Assembly (NCBI RefSeq): GCF_900168115.1
Contig: NZ_FUZC01000012.1
Span: forward strand, 62,001-126,000
From: Salegentibacter salinarum
Lineage (GTDB): Bacteria > Bacteroidota > Bacteroidia > Flavobacteriales > Flavobacteriaceae
DNA: 64,000 bases
Direction of reading: 5' to 3'
The position numbers were made by a program, and so were the translations under genes. The notes under the pieces are model-generated. The model did not search any database and was not told where the DNA came from. It was given only the letters and a program-made list of their open reading frames with translations. Position 1 is the stretch's first letter. Every line of letters begins with the position of its first letter. Shown here in pieces: positions 8,482-18,849 of this stretch.

Positions 8482-9711
8482 TTAATTTAATTCAAATTCG
8501 TGATAATAATGATCTGCTTTCGGATCAAAAATTACACGTACGCTAAAGGAAGCTCCATTAAATTGGTCAGCAAATTTCCACGCACCCTGCCAAAATTCGG
8601 CATCGGGACCCAAGAAGTAAGTATTATAATAATATTCAGGTTCTCCTTCGTTAGGCCTTGCATTAAATGCATCAAGCCCTGGAACCAAAGAACCATTCAT
8701 ATCTGCATTATGAAAGCTTCCAATATAGGATTGTTCCCCATCAATCAGAAATCTAAATCTGTACCTTTCCTCTTCCCAACCTAACCAATCTGGAGCATCT
8801 GGAGCTCCAGGAGTTAAAAAATCAAAGTACCCATTCGTAGATTCAAAAGTATGATTGCCAACATAGCTTAGTTCTCCCGTAGTAATTCCATTTGCAATTA
8901 CATACAGTTCCACATTAGACATTTCTTCATAAGAAATAGTGGTTCGGGATAAATTCATCCTAATTCTATAAACACCTTCAGAGCCTTCAAAATTTGTTGG
9001 CTCATCACCAGCTCGAATTTTACCCTCATCATTAATATAGTAATGGGTTGGATTGGAGTCAGGATCATTTGAATCTACAATATAAAACTCTCCAGAAGTA
9101 AATTTTGTAATCGATTCAAAGGTTCCAGGTTCAAAATCATTATTTGGTAATTCATTTTCTATTTGTCCAAAAGCTACTGCATTTTCAATATCTTCAGCTT
9201 CGGTAGCAGGTCCATAAACGTACATGTACTCTGGAAAATCTGCAAAACCTTCCGGTCTTGTTAAAGACAAGTCTGAAATTTCTAAAAACCGCTCTCGGTT
9301 ATAGCTACTTACAGCTTCTACCGTCCAAATAATATTTCCGGTTTCGAGTTGCCCAATTCCAGATTCTGAAGCAATTTCATTTAAATCACTTTGTCTTAGG
9401 TTTAAGGTATTAGAACTACCACTATTAGCGGATGGAAAAGTTGCCAATGGATCTTGAAAGTCCCCTCCTTCTTCATCAAAAAGAACATTATAAGTTACCA
9501 GGCCACCATCACCCGATTTTGCAGGAGACCAGGTAAAGGTAATTCTACTGTCGCTTTCCAAATCAATTTCTATATTCTCACCCATGCTAGGACTTTCAAG
9601 AGCCCCAAGTTCAACAATTTCAGGATTGAGTTCATACTCCTCTTCGTTGCAAGAGACCAAAGCCATCAAAGCAACTAACATCAAATATTTTAGTTTAATA
9701 ATTGTTTTCAT
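8482..9711 (-). CDS. SusE-like outer-membrane glycan-binding lipoprotein
   Basis: This encodes 409 residues with lipobox VSC (Cys21). The N-terminal region (about 35-150, ITFTWSPAKSGDGGLVTYNVLF and NIIWTVEA) is the Ig-like SusE domain. The middle and C-terminal parts (YMYVYGPATEA, YVIANGITTGELSY, FEFRVIFDPKADHYYHEFELN-like end) resemble the starch-binding-like beta-sandwich repeats of SusE/SusF proteins. It overlaps the SusD stop codon (TAATG) and is therefore translationally coupled. It probably binds mannan chains at the surface. Substrate preference is inferred from the neighbours only. Confidence 0.82.
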   Translation of the reverse strand: MKTIIKLKYLMLVALMALVSCNEEEYELNPEIVELGALESPSMGENIEIDLESDSRITFTWSPAKSGDGGLVTYNVLFDEEGGDFQDPLATFPSANSGSSNTLNLRQSDLNEIASESGIGQLETGNIIWTVEAVSSYNRERFLEISDLSLTRPEGFADFPEYMYVYGPATEAEDIENAVAFGQIENELPNNDFEPGTFESITKFTSGEFYIVDSNDPDSNPTHYYINDEGKIRAGDEPTNFEGSEGVYRIRMNLSRTTISYEEMSNVELYVIANGITTGELSYVGNHTFESTNGYFDFLTPGAPDAPDWLGWEEERYRFRFLIDGEQSYIGSFHNADMNGSLVPGLDAFNARPNEGEPEYYYNTYFLGPDAEFWQGAWKFADQFNGASFSVRVIFDPKADHYYHEFELN

Positions 9712-11279
9712 TACCAGTTGGGATTTTGTGATAAATTGTTATTGATATCTCGTTCGCTCAAAGGAATAGGAAATAAGTAGTGTTTATTCTCTTCAAAAGT
9801 TCTATGTTCCACCCTTGTATAGCCGTCGTCTTCGCTTGTCATATCTGTTTTCATTCCGTAAGCCCAACCATTTAGTACACCTTCTGCAATTCTCCATCTT
9901 CTGATATCAAAGAATCGATGCCCGGCTTCAAAGGCTAATTCAATCCTTCGCTCATTGCGTACAATATTCCTTAAGCTTTCCTGATCACCTCCTGGAAATT
10001 CCAGGGCTTCTTCAGACAATCCAGCTCTCTGCCTAATTGCTCCGATGCTCAAATCCCAATCTTCTGCAGTAAACTCGCCCAATTCAATTTTTGCTTCGGC
10101 ATAGTTTAAAAGAACTTCAGCGTAACGTATCAAGATCAGGTTTAAACCGGAATTAGTTTGATTTCTCGCTTCACGATCATAAAATTTAGAAACATAATAG
10201 CCCGTAGGAGTTGAATTGGAGGAATAATTTAGTCCATCTGGTGCAGCTCCCGGGGAAGTATCGATAGTTACCTGGTTTCCATCAAAATCTTGCATGGTAT
10301 AATCATCATAGATTATGGATGCTGCCAGACGGGGATCGCGGTTTTGAAATGGATTTTCTTCATCATAAAGCGATTCAGAATTATCAATTGCCAAACCATT
10401 AATAGTGGGGTAACTTTCCACCAAAGATTGTAATGGTGAAAAATTAGCATAACCACCGAGGCTTGGGGGAATAAGAGAGTACTGAATATTATGTTCTCTA
10501 TCTGTAGGAACATATTGTAAGCTTAAAATGATTTCATCATTATACTCATTATCCATTTTAAACAAATCCCCATAATTTTCAAATAGTGTATAATCACCAA
10601 TTAAATCTTCTGCAAGAGAAGCTGCCTCGGAATATTCTTCGTTATATAGGTGTATCCTGGATTTTAAAGCTACAGCCGCATTACTTGTTATTCTACCCTG
10701 TACTTCTGCTGCATAATTATTAGGAAGATTGGCTATTGCTTGATCAAGTTCGCTGTAAATAAAAGAAAGGATGGTATTTCGATCAGTTCTTTCGAGGACT
10801 AAAGATTCTTCAATAGAGATTTCCTCGGTAACAAAAGGAACATCTCCGTAGATTTCAATTAGCATAAAATAATGCCAGGCTCGAATAAAACGCGCTTGAG
10901 CGATAAGTGAGATTCTTTCCTCCTCACTAATTTCCTCAACTCTATCAATATTATTAAAAAATATATTCGCTCTTCTAATTCCTGCATATTTATTTTCCCA
11001 TAAGCTTTCCACTAAGCCATTAGAAGATCCATAACTTCCACTACCAATATTCCTATATTCTTCTCTACCCCTGGTATATGCATCATCTGAAGCTGAACTT
11101 AAAAATAAATACATATCTGCATCCATAATATCTGCATACATAGCATTTAAAAACACACGGGCATCTTCTTCTGTTTGCCAATAGGTAGATTCGCTAGTTG
11201 CATCGATTGGAGCAAGATCCAGATCCGAAGAACATCCTGCGCTGATTATCAACGTTATAATAATTAATATTTTTTTCAT
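9711..11279 (-). CDS. susD: SusD/RagB family nutrient-binding outer-membrane lipoprotein
   Basis: The 522-residue protein has lipobox SAGC (Cys16) and the typical RagB/SusD organisation: an N-terminal SusD-like half (TYWQTEEDARVFLNAMYADI, ARFIRAWHYFMLIEIYGDVPFV) and a C-terminal half with RYAEVLLNYAEAKIELG and NERRIELAFEAGHRFFDIRRW. It ends LSQNPNW, as most members do. The protein forms the lid of the SusC transporter and captures oligosaccharides. The gene is 10 bases after susC and overlaps the susE-like gene by one base. The mannan substrate is inferred from the GH76/GH92 neighbours. Confidence 0.95.
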   Translation of the reverse strand: MKKILIIITLIISAGCSSDLDLAPIDATSESTYWQTEEDARVFLNAMYADIMDADMYLFLSSASDDAYTRGREEYRNIGSGSYGSSNGLVESLWENKYAGIRRANIFFNNIDRVEEISEEERISLIAQARFIRAWHYFMLIEIYGDVPFVTEEISIEESLVLERTDRNTILSFIYSELDQAIANLPNNYAAEVQGRITSNAAVALKSRIHLYNEEYSEAASLAEDLIGDYTLFENYGDLFKMDNEYNDEIILSLQYVPTDREHNIQYSLIPPSLGGYANFSPLQSLVESYPTINGLAIDNSESLYDEENPFQNRDPRLAASIIYDDYTMQDFDGNQVTIDTSPGAAPDGLNYSSNSTPTGYYVSKFYDREARNQTNSGLNLILIRYAEVLLNYAEAKIELGEFTAEDWDLSIGAIRQRAGLSEEALEFPGGDQESLRNIVRNERRIELAFEAGHRFFDIRRWRIAEGVLNGWAYGMKTDMTSEDDGYTRVEHRTFEENKHYLFPIPLSERDINNNLSQNPNW

Positions 11280-11289
11280 AATTATTTTT

Positions 11290-14200
11290 TTAAAAGTTTA
11301 TATCAAGTCCTGCGGAAATAACCCTGGAAACCGGGTATACCCGACCATTTGAATCAATATTTTCAGGATCCAGACCTTTATCCAATAAAGGACTGAACGT
11401 TAGCAAGTTCAAACCGGTTAAATAAAATCTTGTACTTTCTATTCCTATTTGAGACATTATTGATTGAGGCAATGTATAGCCCAATTGAACATTTTTTATT
11501 CTCAAATACTTTGCATCAGCAATATAGAAATCAGATCGGGCTGCATTATTTACAGATTCAGATCCAACGGTTAATCGGGGATAGGTAGCATCAGTATTTT
11601 CTGGTGTCCAGCGATCAAGATGTCGTTGAAATACTGGGCCTTCATTATTATTATGAAAAGCTTCTGTGATTTCTCCACGAATCCATTGCTCTCTTTTTCC
11701 TACTCCCTGAATAAAAACTGAAAAATCTAATCCTTTCCAGTCTACCGCATAGGTTGCACCGAATGTATATCTAGGGAATGAATTACCTAGAATAAACCTA
11801 TCTCCTTCATAATCAATTTCACCGTCACCATTTCTATCTACATATTTGATATCTCCTGGTTGAACACTGTTTGCAAAGATTGGAGTAGCGCTTTGTTGTA
11901 TTTCTTCTTCTGAATTAAAAAATCCGTCAGATTTTAAAGCGTAATAGGAATTAATGGGATATCCTTCTCTAAGAATTGTTTGAACATCAAATCCATTTAC
12001 GAATTCCCGTCCTCTTAAATCAACCACCTCGTTCTTGTTATCAGAAAGATTAACATTAAAAGAATGATTAAAATCACCGGTTGCCAATCTATAATCCAAG
12101 GTAAGTTCCCAACCTCTGTTTCTTACCGATCCAGCATTTTGAAAAGGTTGCCCTAAACCATAAGTATCCGGAACTGGTAATTGCAAAAGAATATCTTCAG
12201 TAAGATTATCAAAAACTTCTACACTCAAATTTAGTTTTCTATCAAAAAAGGCAAGATCCACTCCTAAATTCTTCATTGTGGAAATCTCCCAGGTACGATT
12301 TTGATTTGAGACAGAGTAGTAAGATCCGGGGACCCCCACGTTTCCAAAAGCGTAAGCATTACTGGAAATATTCACCAAACTTTGGTAACCATATAAATCA
12401 TTTATATCCTGATTACCAAGTTGTCCCCAGGAAGCCCGGATTTTAGCAAAGGAGATGACTCCATCCAGAGGATCAAAAAAGTTTTCCTGACTTAAGATCC
12501 ATCCAGCAGAAACTGAAGGAAAAACGCCCCATCGATTATCTAAAGAAAAACGCGAAGACCCATCATATCTTAAATTCCCTTCAAAAAGATATTTATCATC
12601 GAATGTATATCCGATCCTACCAAAAAGAGACTGAATGGACCATTCATTTCCAGACCCATATGTCCCACTTTGCTGAATCTCACTAACGTTATCAATTACT
12701 CCAAATTCATTTCCTGGGACATCCAAACCTGTAACGCCAAAAAATTCTGTTTTGTAGCTTTCAGAAGATGCCCCTAAAAGAAAGTCAAAATCATGGTTAT
12801 CAAAAAAAGTATTATTATAAGTTGCTGTAATATATGGGTTTAAGTACAAAGATCTACTATAATTATCTGCTACAGAATTCTGGTTATTTCCACCTCCTGG
12901 ATAAACATATTCAATAGCTTTACGGAATTCATGAGTTTTATTACTTGTTATATTACCACCCAGAACTCCTTTTAGCACTAAGTTTTCAATAGGTTCATAA
13001 GAAATACTAACGTTTCCCAAAGCCTCATCATTTTGATTAGTTCTGGCACCTCCTTGTTCTAATTGAGCAAGGGGATTGCTATTACTACCGCTTACAAGAG
13101 TATATTCTCCATTTTCATCAACGATGTCATATATTGGAGGAGTCCTCACTGATGGTTCAATAATCCATTCGGTCCACCAGGCATGTCCTTTTATATCATT
13201 TCTTGCAAAAGAGATTCGTCCACCTACTTTTAATTTATCATTGATCTTCTTATCTAAATTAATTCGAAAATTGTACCGGGTGTGCCCATAATCAGGGCCC
13301 TTAAACAAACTCTCCTGGTCCATATATCCCAGCGACAGTAAATAATTAAGTCCATTTTCTGCACCACTCATGGATAGGTTATGATTACTTTGTGTTGCAT
13401 AGTCCTGAAAAAGAGATTCATAAAAAGAAACATTAGGACCGTTTTCTCTAAAATCCATTATTTGCTCGGGCGTAAAAGCTGGAGACATTCCAGAGTTAAC
13501 TAATGCCTCATTTCTTAAAGTTGCATACTCCCAAGAGTCCGCAAGCTCGGGGAAGTTAGTGGCTTCCTGAACGCCATAAGTCGCATTATAGGCAAATTTG
13601 GTTTTTCCTTCTTCTCCATTCTTTGTAGTTACCAGCACCACTCCATTTGCTGCTCTTGAACCATAAATTGAAGCTGAAGCTGCATCTTTTAATACACTTA
13701 TACTTTCAATATTTTGAGGGTTGATATTATTAAGTGAACCGATTACACCATCTACCACAATTAATGGGGTATTCCCATTTATTGTACTTATTCCTCGAAT
13801 ATTAATCTGTGGAACCGAACCTGGCTCTGAAGTGCCCTGTTGTATTGTTAACCCTGAAGCTTCTCCTTGTAGTGCCTGATAGGCATTACTAACTGGTTTT
13901 CCCTGGATTGCTTCATTATTAATTTCACTTACAGAACCTGTTAGATTCACTTTCTTCTTAGTTCCATAACCCACAACAATAACATCATCTAATTGCCCTG
14001 CATCGCTTTCAAGGGTTATACTAATATTATTATCATTTTCTGCTAAATTTACTTCTTTAGTGGCAAAGCCCATAAAGGTTATAACCAGAGTGGCATTCGT
14101 GGGGTTGGAAAGTTCCAGCTGGAAGTTACCATCAAAATCAGTTACCGTACCATTAGAGGTTCCCTTTTCTACTACTGATGCGCCTGGCAAAGGTCCATCA

Positions 14201-14304
14201 TCTGCGCTTGTAACCGTTCCAGATATGATAGACTCTTGTGCAAACGATTTCGAACACAAACATATCAACAACAAGATTGTAGTTAAGATTGATTTATTTA
14301 TCAT
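11290..14304 (-). CDS. susC: SusC/RagA family TonB-dependent transporter (block A)
   Basis: The 1004-residue protein has an N-terminal signal peptide (cleavage near SFA-QES), a carboxypeptidase-regulatory-like domain (about 25-110; GTSNGTVTDFDGNFQL), a TonB-box/plug region starting LDDVIVVGYGTKKK (about 105-120) with ISVLKDAASASIYGSRAANGVVLVTTK, and a C-terminal beta-barrel ending in GLDINF. It imports mannan oligosaccharides energised by TonB. The start at ATG 14304 follows a near-perfect inverted repeat (14321-14344), a candidate GntR operator, so susCD-susE-GH76-manA may have its own promoter apart from the upstream genes. Confidence 0.95.
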   Translation of the reverse strand: MINKSILTTILLLICLCSKSFAQESIISGTVTSADDGPLPGASVVEKGTSNGTVTDFDGNFQLELSNPTNATLVITFMGFATKEVNLAENDNNISITLESDAGQLDDVIVVGYGTKKKVNLTGSVSEINNEAIQGKPVSNAYQALQGEASGLTIQQGTSEPGSVPQINIRGISTINGNTPLIVVDGVIGSLNNINPQNIESISVLKDAASASIYGSRAANGVVLVTTKNGEEGKTKFAYNATYGVQEATNFPELADSWEYATLRNEALVNSGMSPAFTPEQIMDFRENGPNVSFYESLFQDYATQSNHNLSMSGAENGLNYLLSLGYMDQESLFKGPDYGHTRYNFRINLDKKINDKLKVGGRISFARNDIKGHAWWTEWIIEPSVRTPPIYDIVDENGEYTLVSGSNSNPLAQLEQGGARTNQNDEALGNVSISYEPIENLVLKGVLGGNITSNKTHEFRKAIEYVYPGGGNNQNSVADNYSRSLYLNPYITATYNNTFFDNHDFDFLLGASSESYKTEFFGVTGLDVPGNEFGVIDNVSEIQQSGTYGSGNEWSIQSLFGRIGYTFDDKYLFEGNLRYDGSSRFSLDNRWGVFPSVSAGWILSQENFFDPLDGVISFAKIRASWGQLGNQDINDLYGYQSLVNISSNAYAFGNVGVPGSYYSVSNQNRTWEISTMKNLGVDLAFFDRKLNLSVEVFDNLTEDILLQLPVPDTYGLGQPFQNAGSVRNRGWELTLDYRLATGDFNHSFNVNLSDNKNEVVDLRGREFVNGFDVQTILREGYPINSYYALKSDGFFNSEEEIQQSATPIFANSVQPGDIKYVDRNGDGEIDYEGDRFILGNSFPRYTFGATYAVDWKGLDFSVFIQGVGKREQWIRGEITEAFHNNNEGPVFQRHLDRWTPENTDATYPRLTVGSESVNNAARSDFYIADAKYLRIKNVQLGYTLPQSIMSQIGIESTRFYLTGLNLLTFSPLLDKGLDPENIDSNGRVYPVSRVISAGLDINF

Positions 14305-14320
14305 AATTTAAAGTTATTAA

Positions 14321-14344
14321 GTACATATGTTTGAACATACGTGC
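14321..14344. promoter_or_regulatory. Candidate GntR operator upstream of susC
   Basis: The inverted repeat TATGTTtgAACATA (14326-14339) is perfect over six-base arms and extends imperfectly to 11-base arms (9 of 11 pairs). It lies 17 bases before the susC start. The related sequences ATGTTCATACA occur before the GntR gene (19596-19606, minus sense) and inside the ROK gene (18790-18800). Binding by the local GntR protein is inferred. Confidence 0.55.
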
Positions 14345-14431
14345 AAATTAGAAAAAATATTCATTTAAAATAATTTTAGAACAATTTAATTTTTTATAAA
14401 TAACTATTAATCAAAGTAATGTATCTATTAC

Positions 14432-16780
14432 TTATTTTAATAAAGTTTTGTGAGGAGCAACTCCCATCTCTATTTCTAAGATAGCCCCATTTCTTAAAGT
14501 TTTCAGATCAATTTCTCGACTTTCATAGCTATTTCCATTTAACTTAATGGATTGTATATAATAGGCATCAGGAGAATTGTTTACCGTTTTTATTTTTAAA
14601 GTTTCATTTTCTCCAGTCTGTATTTCAACTTCATCAAAAATTGGACTTCCTAACTGAAAAGATGGATTTGTTTCAGTCAGACCTTTAACATCAAACAATC
14701 CCATCGATGACATTACGTACCAGGCTCCTAACTGCCCTTGGTCTTCATCCTGCCCATAGCCATAACCATGTACTTCTTCTACTCCATAAAACTTATTACC
14801 AATTTCCCTTGTCCATTTTTGGGTTAACCATGGGTGGTCGGTATAATTAAAAAGCCAGGAAATATGCAAATTGGGTTGGTTACCCTGATTATACAGATAG
14901 GTTAATCCGGCAAAGGCGTCTATATCCTCACCTCCAAATTTAGTTTTCTCTGATACGGTAAAAATAGAATCTAATCTTTTTACAAACTTCTCTTCTCCCA
15001 TTTTATTCACTAGTTCTTTTGGTGCATGAGGTACATAAAAAGTATACTGCCAGGCATTTCCTTCCTGAAATCCTTCCCAGGGAGCAAAAGGGTCAAATTC
15101 TTCAATGAATTTCCCTGATACTAATTTTGGTCTTACAAAGTCGGTACTTTCATCGTATAGATTTTTCCAATTATCAGAAAGTTCCATTAATTCTTTATAC
15201 TCTTTATCTTTACCAAGTGCCTTTGCAAACTGTGCAACAGCATAGCTGCTATAACTATACTCTAAAGTATGGGAAACTGAAAAACCAGAGCCTTCGGGTG
15301 ATGTTTCCCAACCCGGTACATAAGGCACATATCCGTTTTCGACAAAACCCTGAAGATCAGTTTTACCTGCGCCTTCATTTCTATTTTTATATTTGACTTC
15401 GTTTTCATAAGCTGCTTTAAAAGCAAGCTCTATATCATAATCTCTAATACCTGACTGATATGCAGATGCGATTATTAAACCTACAAAATTAGTCCCTACT
15501 CCTGAAACAAATTTGGAATTAGCCAGACCATCACCTAGCCATCCTGAATTTTTATAAACTGCCAGATGGCTTTGAACAAAATCATTATAATAATCTGGCC
15601 AGGCCAAAGTCCACAATTGCGTGAGATTCCAAAATGCTCCCCAAACCGAATCTGTATTATAAAATCCAAATTCAGGATCACCATTTTTGTCTAATGGAAT
15701 TTGTCCTACTGATCCATCATTTTCAGGAAATTGACCATTAGCATCACTAGCAAGCCCTCTACCTAATAGAGCATGATACAAACCAGTATAAAACTTCTTT
15801 TTATTCTGAGTTGAAGAATCTTTAACTTTAATTTTATTCAATTCTTCGGACCAGGTTATTTGTGCGGCGGACCTGGCTTCTTCAAAGTCTAAGTTTTCCG
15901 CTTCGGACTCAAAGTTTAAACGGGCATTTTCAACCGAGGTATAAGAAAATCCAGCTTTAATTTCAATCGATTCGTTAGCCTTTGTGTTAAATTCCATAAA
16001 AAGACCAGAACCCTTACCAGTTATACTCCTTTGCTTTTTAAATATTTCATCTCCTATGAATGTCCCTACTGCTTTGGGTCTTTTACTTACCTCACCATAG
16101 AAATACATGTTAACCTCTCCTTCCGGCTGATATTTTTTTACATATTCAGGGTAGGTTGTAACCCAGCCTTCTATGGTATTATCATCAGTAAAGGTCACAC
16201 TCGCATTTTTAACCTCACCGCTTTCGCCTAATTGGTTTCCTATATCAAGTATAATATTTGCATTGTCCGATTCAGGAAAGGTATATTTCTGAAAGCCAAC
16301 TCTTTTTGTAGCAGTCAATTCGGCTGTAACATCATAATCTTTCAGATTAACCTTATAATAACCAGGAGATGCGTGCTCATCTTCTTTATCGAATCGAGAC
16401 CGATAACCAGACTCCGGGTCTTCTAACGTACCAGGAATAGTTTGCAATTCTCCCGTCGTAGCAGTAAAAAGAAATCCACCAATTTGAAATTCGTGCAAAT
16501 TGGCAAAACCTTCTATGCTAGTATGGCGTGAATCATAACCTACTGCTTCCCAACCATTTTCATTCCCATAACTACCATTCGTTGATGGTCCCAACTTGGC
16601 CATACCAAAAGGCACGGCTCCAGGGGTGTAAAAGAACCAGCGACTATGTGCAGTACCAATGTTTGGGTCTACATAATCTAAAACTGATTTTTTATTAATA
16701 TCCTTTTTCTGATCATCAATTGCTGTCCCGCAGGAACAGACCAGACCCAAAACTGTAAGACAAAAAACAAATCTCTTCAT
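14432..16780 (-). CDS. GH92 exo-alpha-mannosidase, lipoprotein (copy A)
   Basis: This encodes 782 residues from ATG 16780 (MKRFVFCLTVLGLVCSC, lipobox Cys17). A start further upstream at 16852 would overlap the transporter gene and spoil the signal peptide. GH92 enzymes are calcium-dependent inverting exo-alpha-mannosidases. Visible motifs are TPGAVPFGMAKLGP, ANLHEFQIGGF, EGNAWQY (Glu near 573, aligned with the catalytic acid), QGNQPNLHISWLFNY and GQDEDQGQLGAWY (Asp near 678 and 680, base region). It follows the MFS gene by four bases and precedes susC by about 127 bases. It probably trims side chains or oligosaccharides in the periplasm or at the outer membrane. The linkage (1,2/1,3/1,4/1,6) cannot be read with confidence. 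Confidence 0.92.
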   Translation of the reverse strand: MKRFVFCLTVLGLVCSCGTAIDDQKKDINKKSVLDYVDPNIGTAHSRWFFYTPGAVPFGMAKLGPSTNGSYGNENGWEAVGYDSRHTSIEGFANLHEFQIGGFLFTATTGELQTIPGTLEDPESGYRSRFDKEDEHASPGYYKVNLKDYDVTAELTATKRVGFQKYTFPESDNANIILDIGNQLGESGEVKNASVTFTDDNTIEGWVTTYPEYVKKYQPEGEVNMYFYGEVSKRPKAVGTFIGDEIFKKQRSITGKGSGLFMEFNTKANESIEIKAGFSYTSVENARLNFESEAENLDFEEARSAAQITWSEELNKIKVKDSSTQNKKKFYTGLYHALLGRGLASDANGQFPENDGSVGQIPLDKNGDPEFGFYNTDSVWGAFWNLTQLWTLAWPDYYNDFVQSHLAVYKNSGWLGDGLANSKFVSGVGTNFVGLIIASAYQSGIRDYDIELAFKAAYENEVKYKNRNEGAGKTDLQGFVENGYVPYVPGWETSPEGSGFSVSHTLEYSYSSYAVAQFAKALGKDKEYKELMELSDNWKNLYDESTDFVRPKLVSGKFIEEFDPFAPWEGFQEGNAWQYTFYVPHAPKELVNKMGEEKFVKRLDSIFTVSEKTKFGGEDIDAFAGLTYLYNQGNQPNLHISWLFNYTDHPWLTQKWTREIGNKFYGVEEVHGYGYGQDEDQGQLGAWYVMSSMGLFDVKGLTETNPSFQLGSPIFDEVEIQTGENETLKIKTVNNSPDAYYIQSIKLNGNSYESREIDLKTLRNGAILEIEMGVAPHKTLLK

Positions 16781-16784
16781 ATTT

Positions 16785-17933
16785 CTAATTTTTAAATTTT
16801 TTAAATAAATGATAGGTAAAATAAACATACACTGCACAAAGTAAAAGCACAATAAAACTAATAGAAACCCCAGCCATCCTGTTTACCAGACCCATTAGAG
16901 GAGGGATTACTGCACCACCTACCACAGCCATAATCATCAAGCCTGAAATTTCATTAGCTCGGTTTGGAAGTTTTCCTATTGTTAAAGAAAAAACAAGGGG
17001 GAAAAGATTTCCGGAGCTAAGTCCTATTAAAAATATTAGCACCAATGCAACCAAAGAATTTGGAGCAACAATTAAAAGGACTATACAAAAAATTGTAGAA
17101 ATCGTAGTCCAATAAAGAAACTTAAGATTATCCACCTTCGCAAGAATTAAAGCTCCTAAAAAACGACTTGTCATAAGAGCAAAAAAGTAAACACTTATAC
17201 CTAAAGATGCCCTTTCCAGTCCCACCTCAAATTTTTGTACTAATAAGTTTTGTATACTGGTATTCATTCCCACATCCAGACCTACAATTAAAAAAATTGC
17301 TACTACCATAGATGCTACAAATGGATTTTTAAGAAGGCTCAAGCTTGTTTTAAAAGAAGCTTTAAATTCAGATTGAGTTTCATCAATACCTGTTAGAATC
17401 AACCAGCTCCCGGAAAAAATTGAAATAAAACCATAAACTAGAAACACCAACTTCCAATCTCCATATGAGGCAACCATAAAAGTCACTATAAGAGGCCCTA
17501 CTAAAGAACTGATTGCTTTTATAAATTGAGACAAGCTCATAAAACTGGAAAATTTATTTCTATTTACTACATCCTGCAGTAGTGGGTTTGAGGAAACCTG
17601 TATAATAGTATTGCCAATTCCCAATAAAAGGAAACATAATAATAAAGTAGGATAGGTATAATGCACAAAAGGAATAAACATTCCTATAGCGGTTGTAAAA
17701 ATTCCCGCTAAAAGAATTTTTCTCTTTCCGAAATTATTTTGAAATATCCCTACAGGAATTGAAAGAAGAAAAAACCATATAAAAACCATAGATGGAATAA
17801 GCTGGGCAACTTCGGGAGAAAGATCAAAATCCCGTTGAGCATAACCTGTAGAAACACCTACAATATCTACAAAACCCATGACAATATAGGACATCAAAAC
17901 CGGTGCTATTTTGTTGATTTTTTGCTTACCCAT
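16785..17933 (-). CDS. MFS sugar transporter, inner membrane
   Basis: The 382-residue protein has about 12 membrane helices and MFS features: an N-terminal GFVDIVGVSTGYAQRDFDLS loop, FGKRKILLAG (motif A-like, about 68-77) and a second-half GNLFPLVFSLTIGKLPNRANE loop typical of FucP/glucose-galactose-type sugar permeases. It probably carries mannose from periplasm to cytoplasm. It sits between the ROK kinase gene (8-base gap) and the GH92 gene (4-base gap), an arrangement that links release, uptake and phosphorylation of mannose. Proton coupling is typical of the family but is not shown here. Confidence 0.85.
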   Translation of the reverse strand: MGKQKINKIAPVLMSYIVMGFVDIVGVSTGYAQRDFDLSPEVAQLIPSMVFIWFFLLSIPVGIFQNNFGKRKILLAGIFTTAIGMFIPFVHYTYPTLLLCFLLLGIGNTIIQVSSNPLLQDVVNRNKFSSFMSLSQFIKAISSLVGPLIVTFMVASYGDWKLVFLVYGFISIFSGSWLILTGIDETQSEFKASFKTSLSLLKNPFVASMVVAIFLIVGLDVGMNTSIQNLLVQKFEVGLERASLGISVYFFALMTSRFLGALILAKVDNLKFLYWTTISTIFCIVLLIVAPNSLVALVLIFLIGLSSGNLFPLVFSLTIGKLPNRANEISGLMIMAVVGGAVIPPLMGLVNRMAGVSISFIVLLLCAVYVYFTYHLFKKFKN

Positions 17934-17940
17934 AAATAGT

Positions 17941-18849
17941 TTACATTAATTTTAATGTTGGTTTTAAATCATCGTAGTATATATCATCCAGCAGCAACGC
18001 ACTTCCAATAATCGCAGCATCCTCACCGAAGTCGGAAACGCATACCTCTATATTTGGTAATTGTAGTAGAAGTTCATTTTTGAAGTAAGGAAAAGCCTTT
18101 GCGATATTCCCCCCTATTACTATTATACTGCTTTTAAAATCTAATATATAAGGTTTCAAAAATTTTCCTAATTCAGTTCCAAACCATTGAAAAACTCGTT
18201 TAGCCTCTGGATCCGCTTCAAATCTGTCGCATAACTCTCTTACGTTATTAGCCTTCTGTCCAGACAAGTCTTTATATTTCTTTATGATACCGCGAGTCGA
18301 AAAAATATTATCTGCTAACATTCCATGGTACATTTTATCATATAAAAAACCTCCTTGCGGTACATTCATTCCTTGCATTACGGGTTGACCATTAATCAAA
18401 AAAGAAGATCCAAGTCCTGTTCCAAGGGTAATAGCTATAGAACGGTGATGATTAGTTGCATTTCCAATCAGAGCTTCGGTAATAGAAAAGGCCGTAGCGT
18501 CATTAATAAAACGGATTTGAGAAGGATTAATATTTAATCGGTTGGCAAGTTCTTCTCGAATATTTACGCCATATAAAGATTCAAACTTATCCACATTTGA
18601 TATTAAACTTATTCCGTCGAAATAATTAAATGGACCTGGCATTGCTATTCCTACACCTTTAATTTTTTCTTTAGCGACCTCAATCGTTTTCGAAATTGCA
18701 TAAACCCAAGAATTAAGTATTTCTTCTTTAGAACCTTTGGTATTCACTTTAGAATAAACTAAAGTTTTTCTCAATAATTGTTTGTTGGTATGTTCATACA
18801 TACAACTAGTGATATGACTTCCACCAATGTCTACTCCAATACTGTACAT
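17941..18849 (-). CDS. ROK family sugar kinase (putative mannokinase)
   Basis: The 302-residue protein has the ROK ATP-binding start IGVDIGGSHITS (residues 3-14), a GVGIAMPGPFNYFDG loop, a catalytic Asp in FINDATAFS (about 114-122) and GTGLGSSFL (about 141-149). The usual ROK zinc motif CxCGxxGCxE is absent, as in some hexokinase-like Bacteroidetes members. It starts within the GntR stop codon (TAATG), so translation is coupled. With a mannose-6-phosphate isomerase in the same operon, phosphorylation of mannose is the likely role. Glucose or another hexose cannot be excluded. Confidence 0.85.
   Translation of the reverse strand: MYSIGVDIGGSHITSCMYEHTNKQLLRKTLVYSKVNTKGSKEEILNSWVYAISKTIEVAKEKIKGVGIAMPGPFNYFDGISLISNVDKFESLYGVNIREELANRLNINPSQIRFINDATAFSITEALIGNATNHHRSIAITLGTGLGSSFLINGQPVMQGMNVPQGGFLYDKMYHGMLADNIFSTRGIIKKYKDLSGQKANNVRELCDRFEADPEAKRVFQWFGTELGKFLKPYILDFKSSIIVIGGNIAKAFPYFKNELLLQLPNIEVCVSDFGEDAAIIGSALLLDDIYYDDLKPTLKLM
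18790..18800. promoter_or_regulatory. Possible internal GntR operator in the ROK gene
   Basis: ATGTTCATACA is identical, in opposite orientation, to the motif in the GntR promoter region. It lies about 50 bases inside the ROK reading frame. It could be an auxiliary (roadblock) operator or chance; coding constraint makes this weak. Confidence 0.3.
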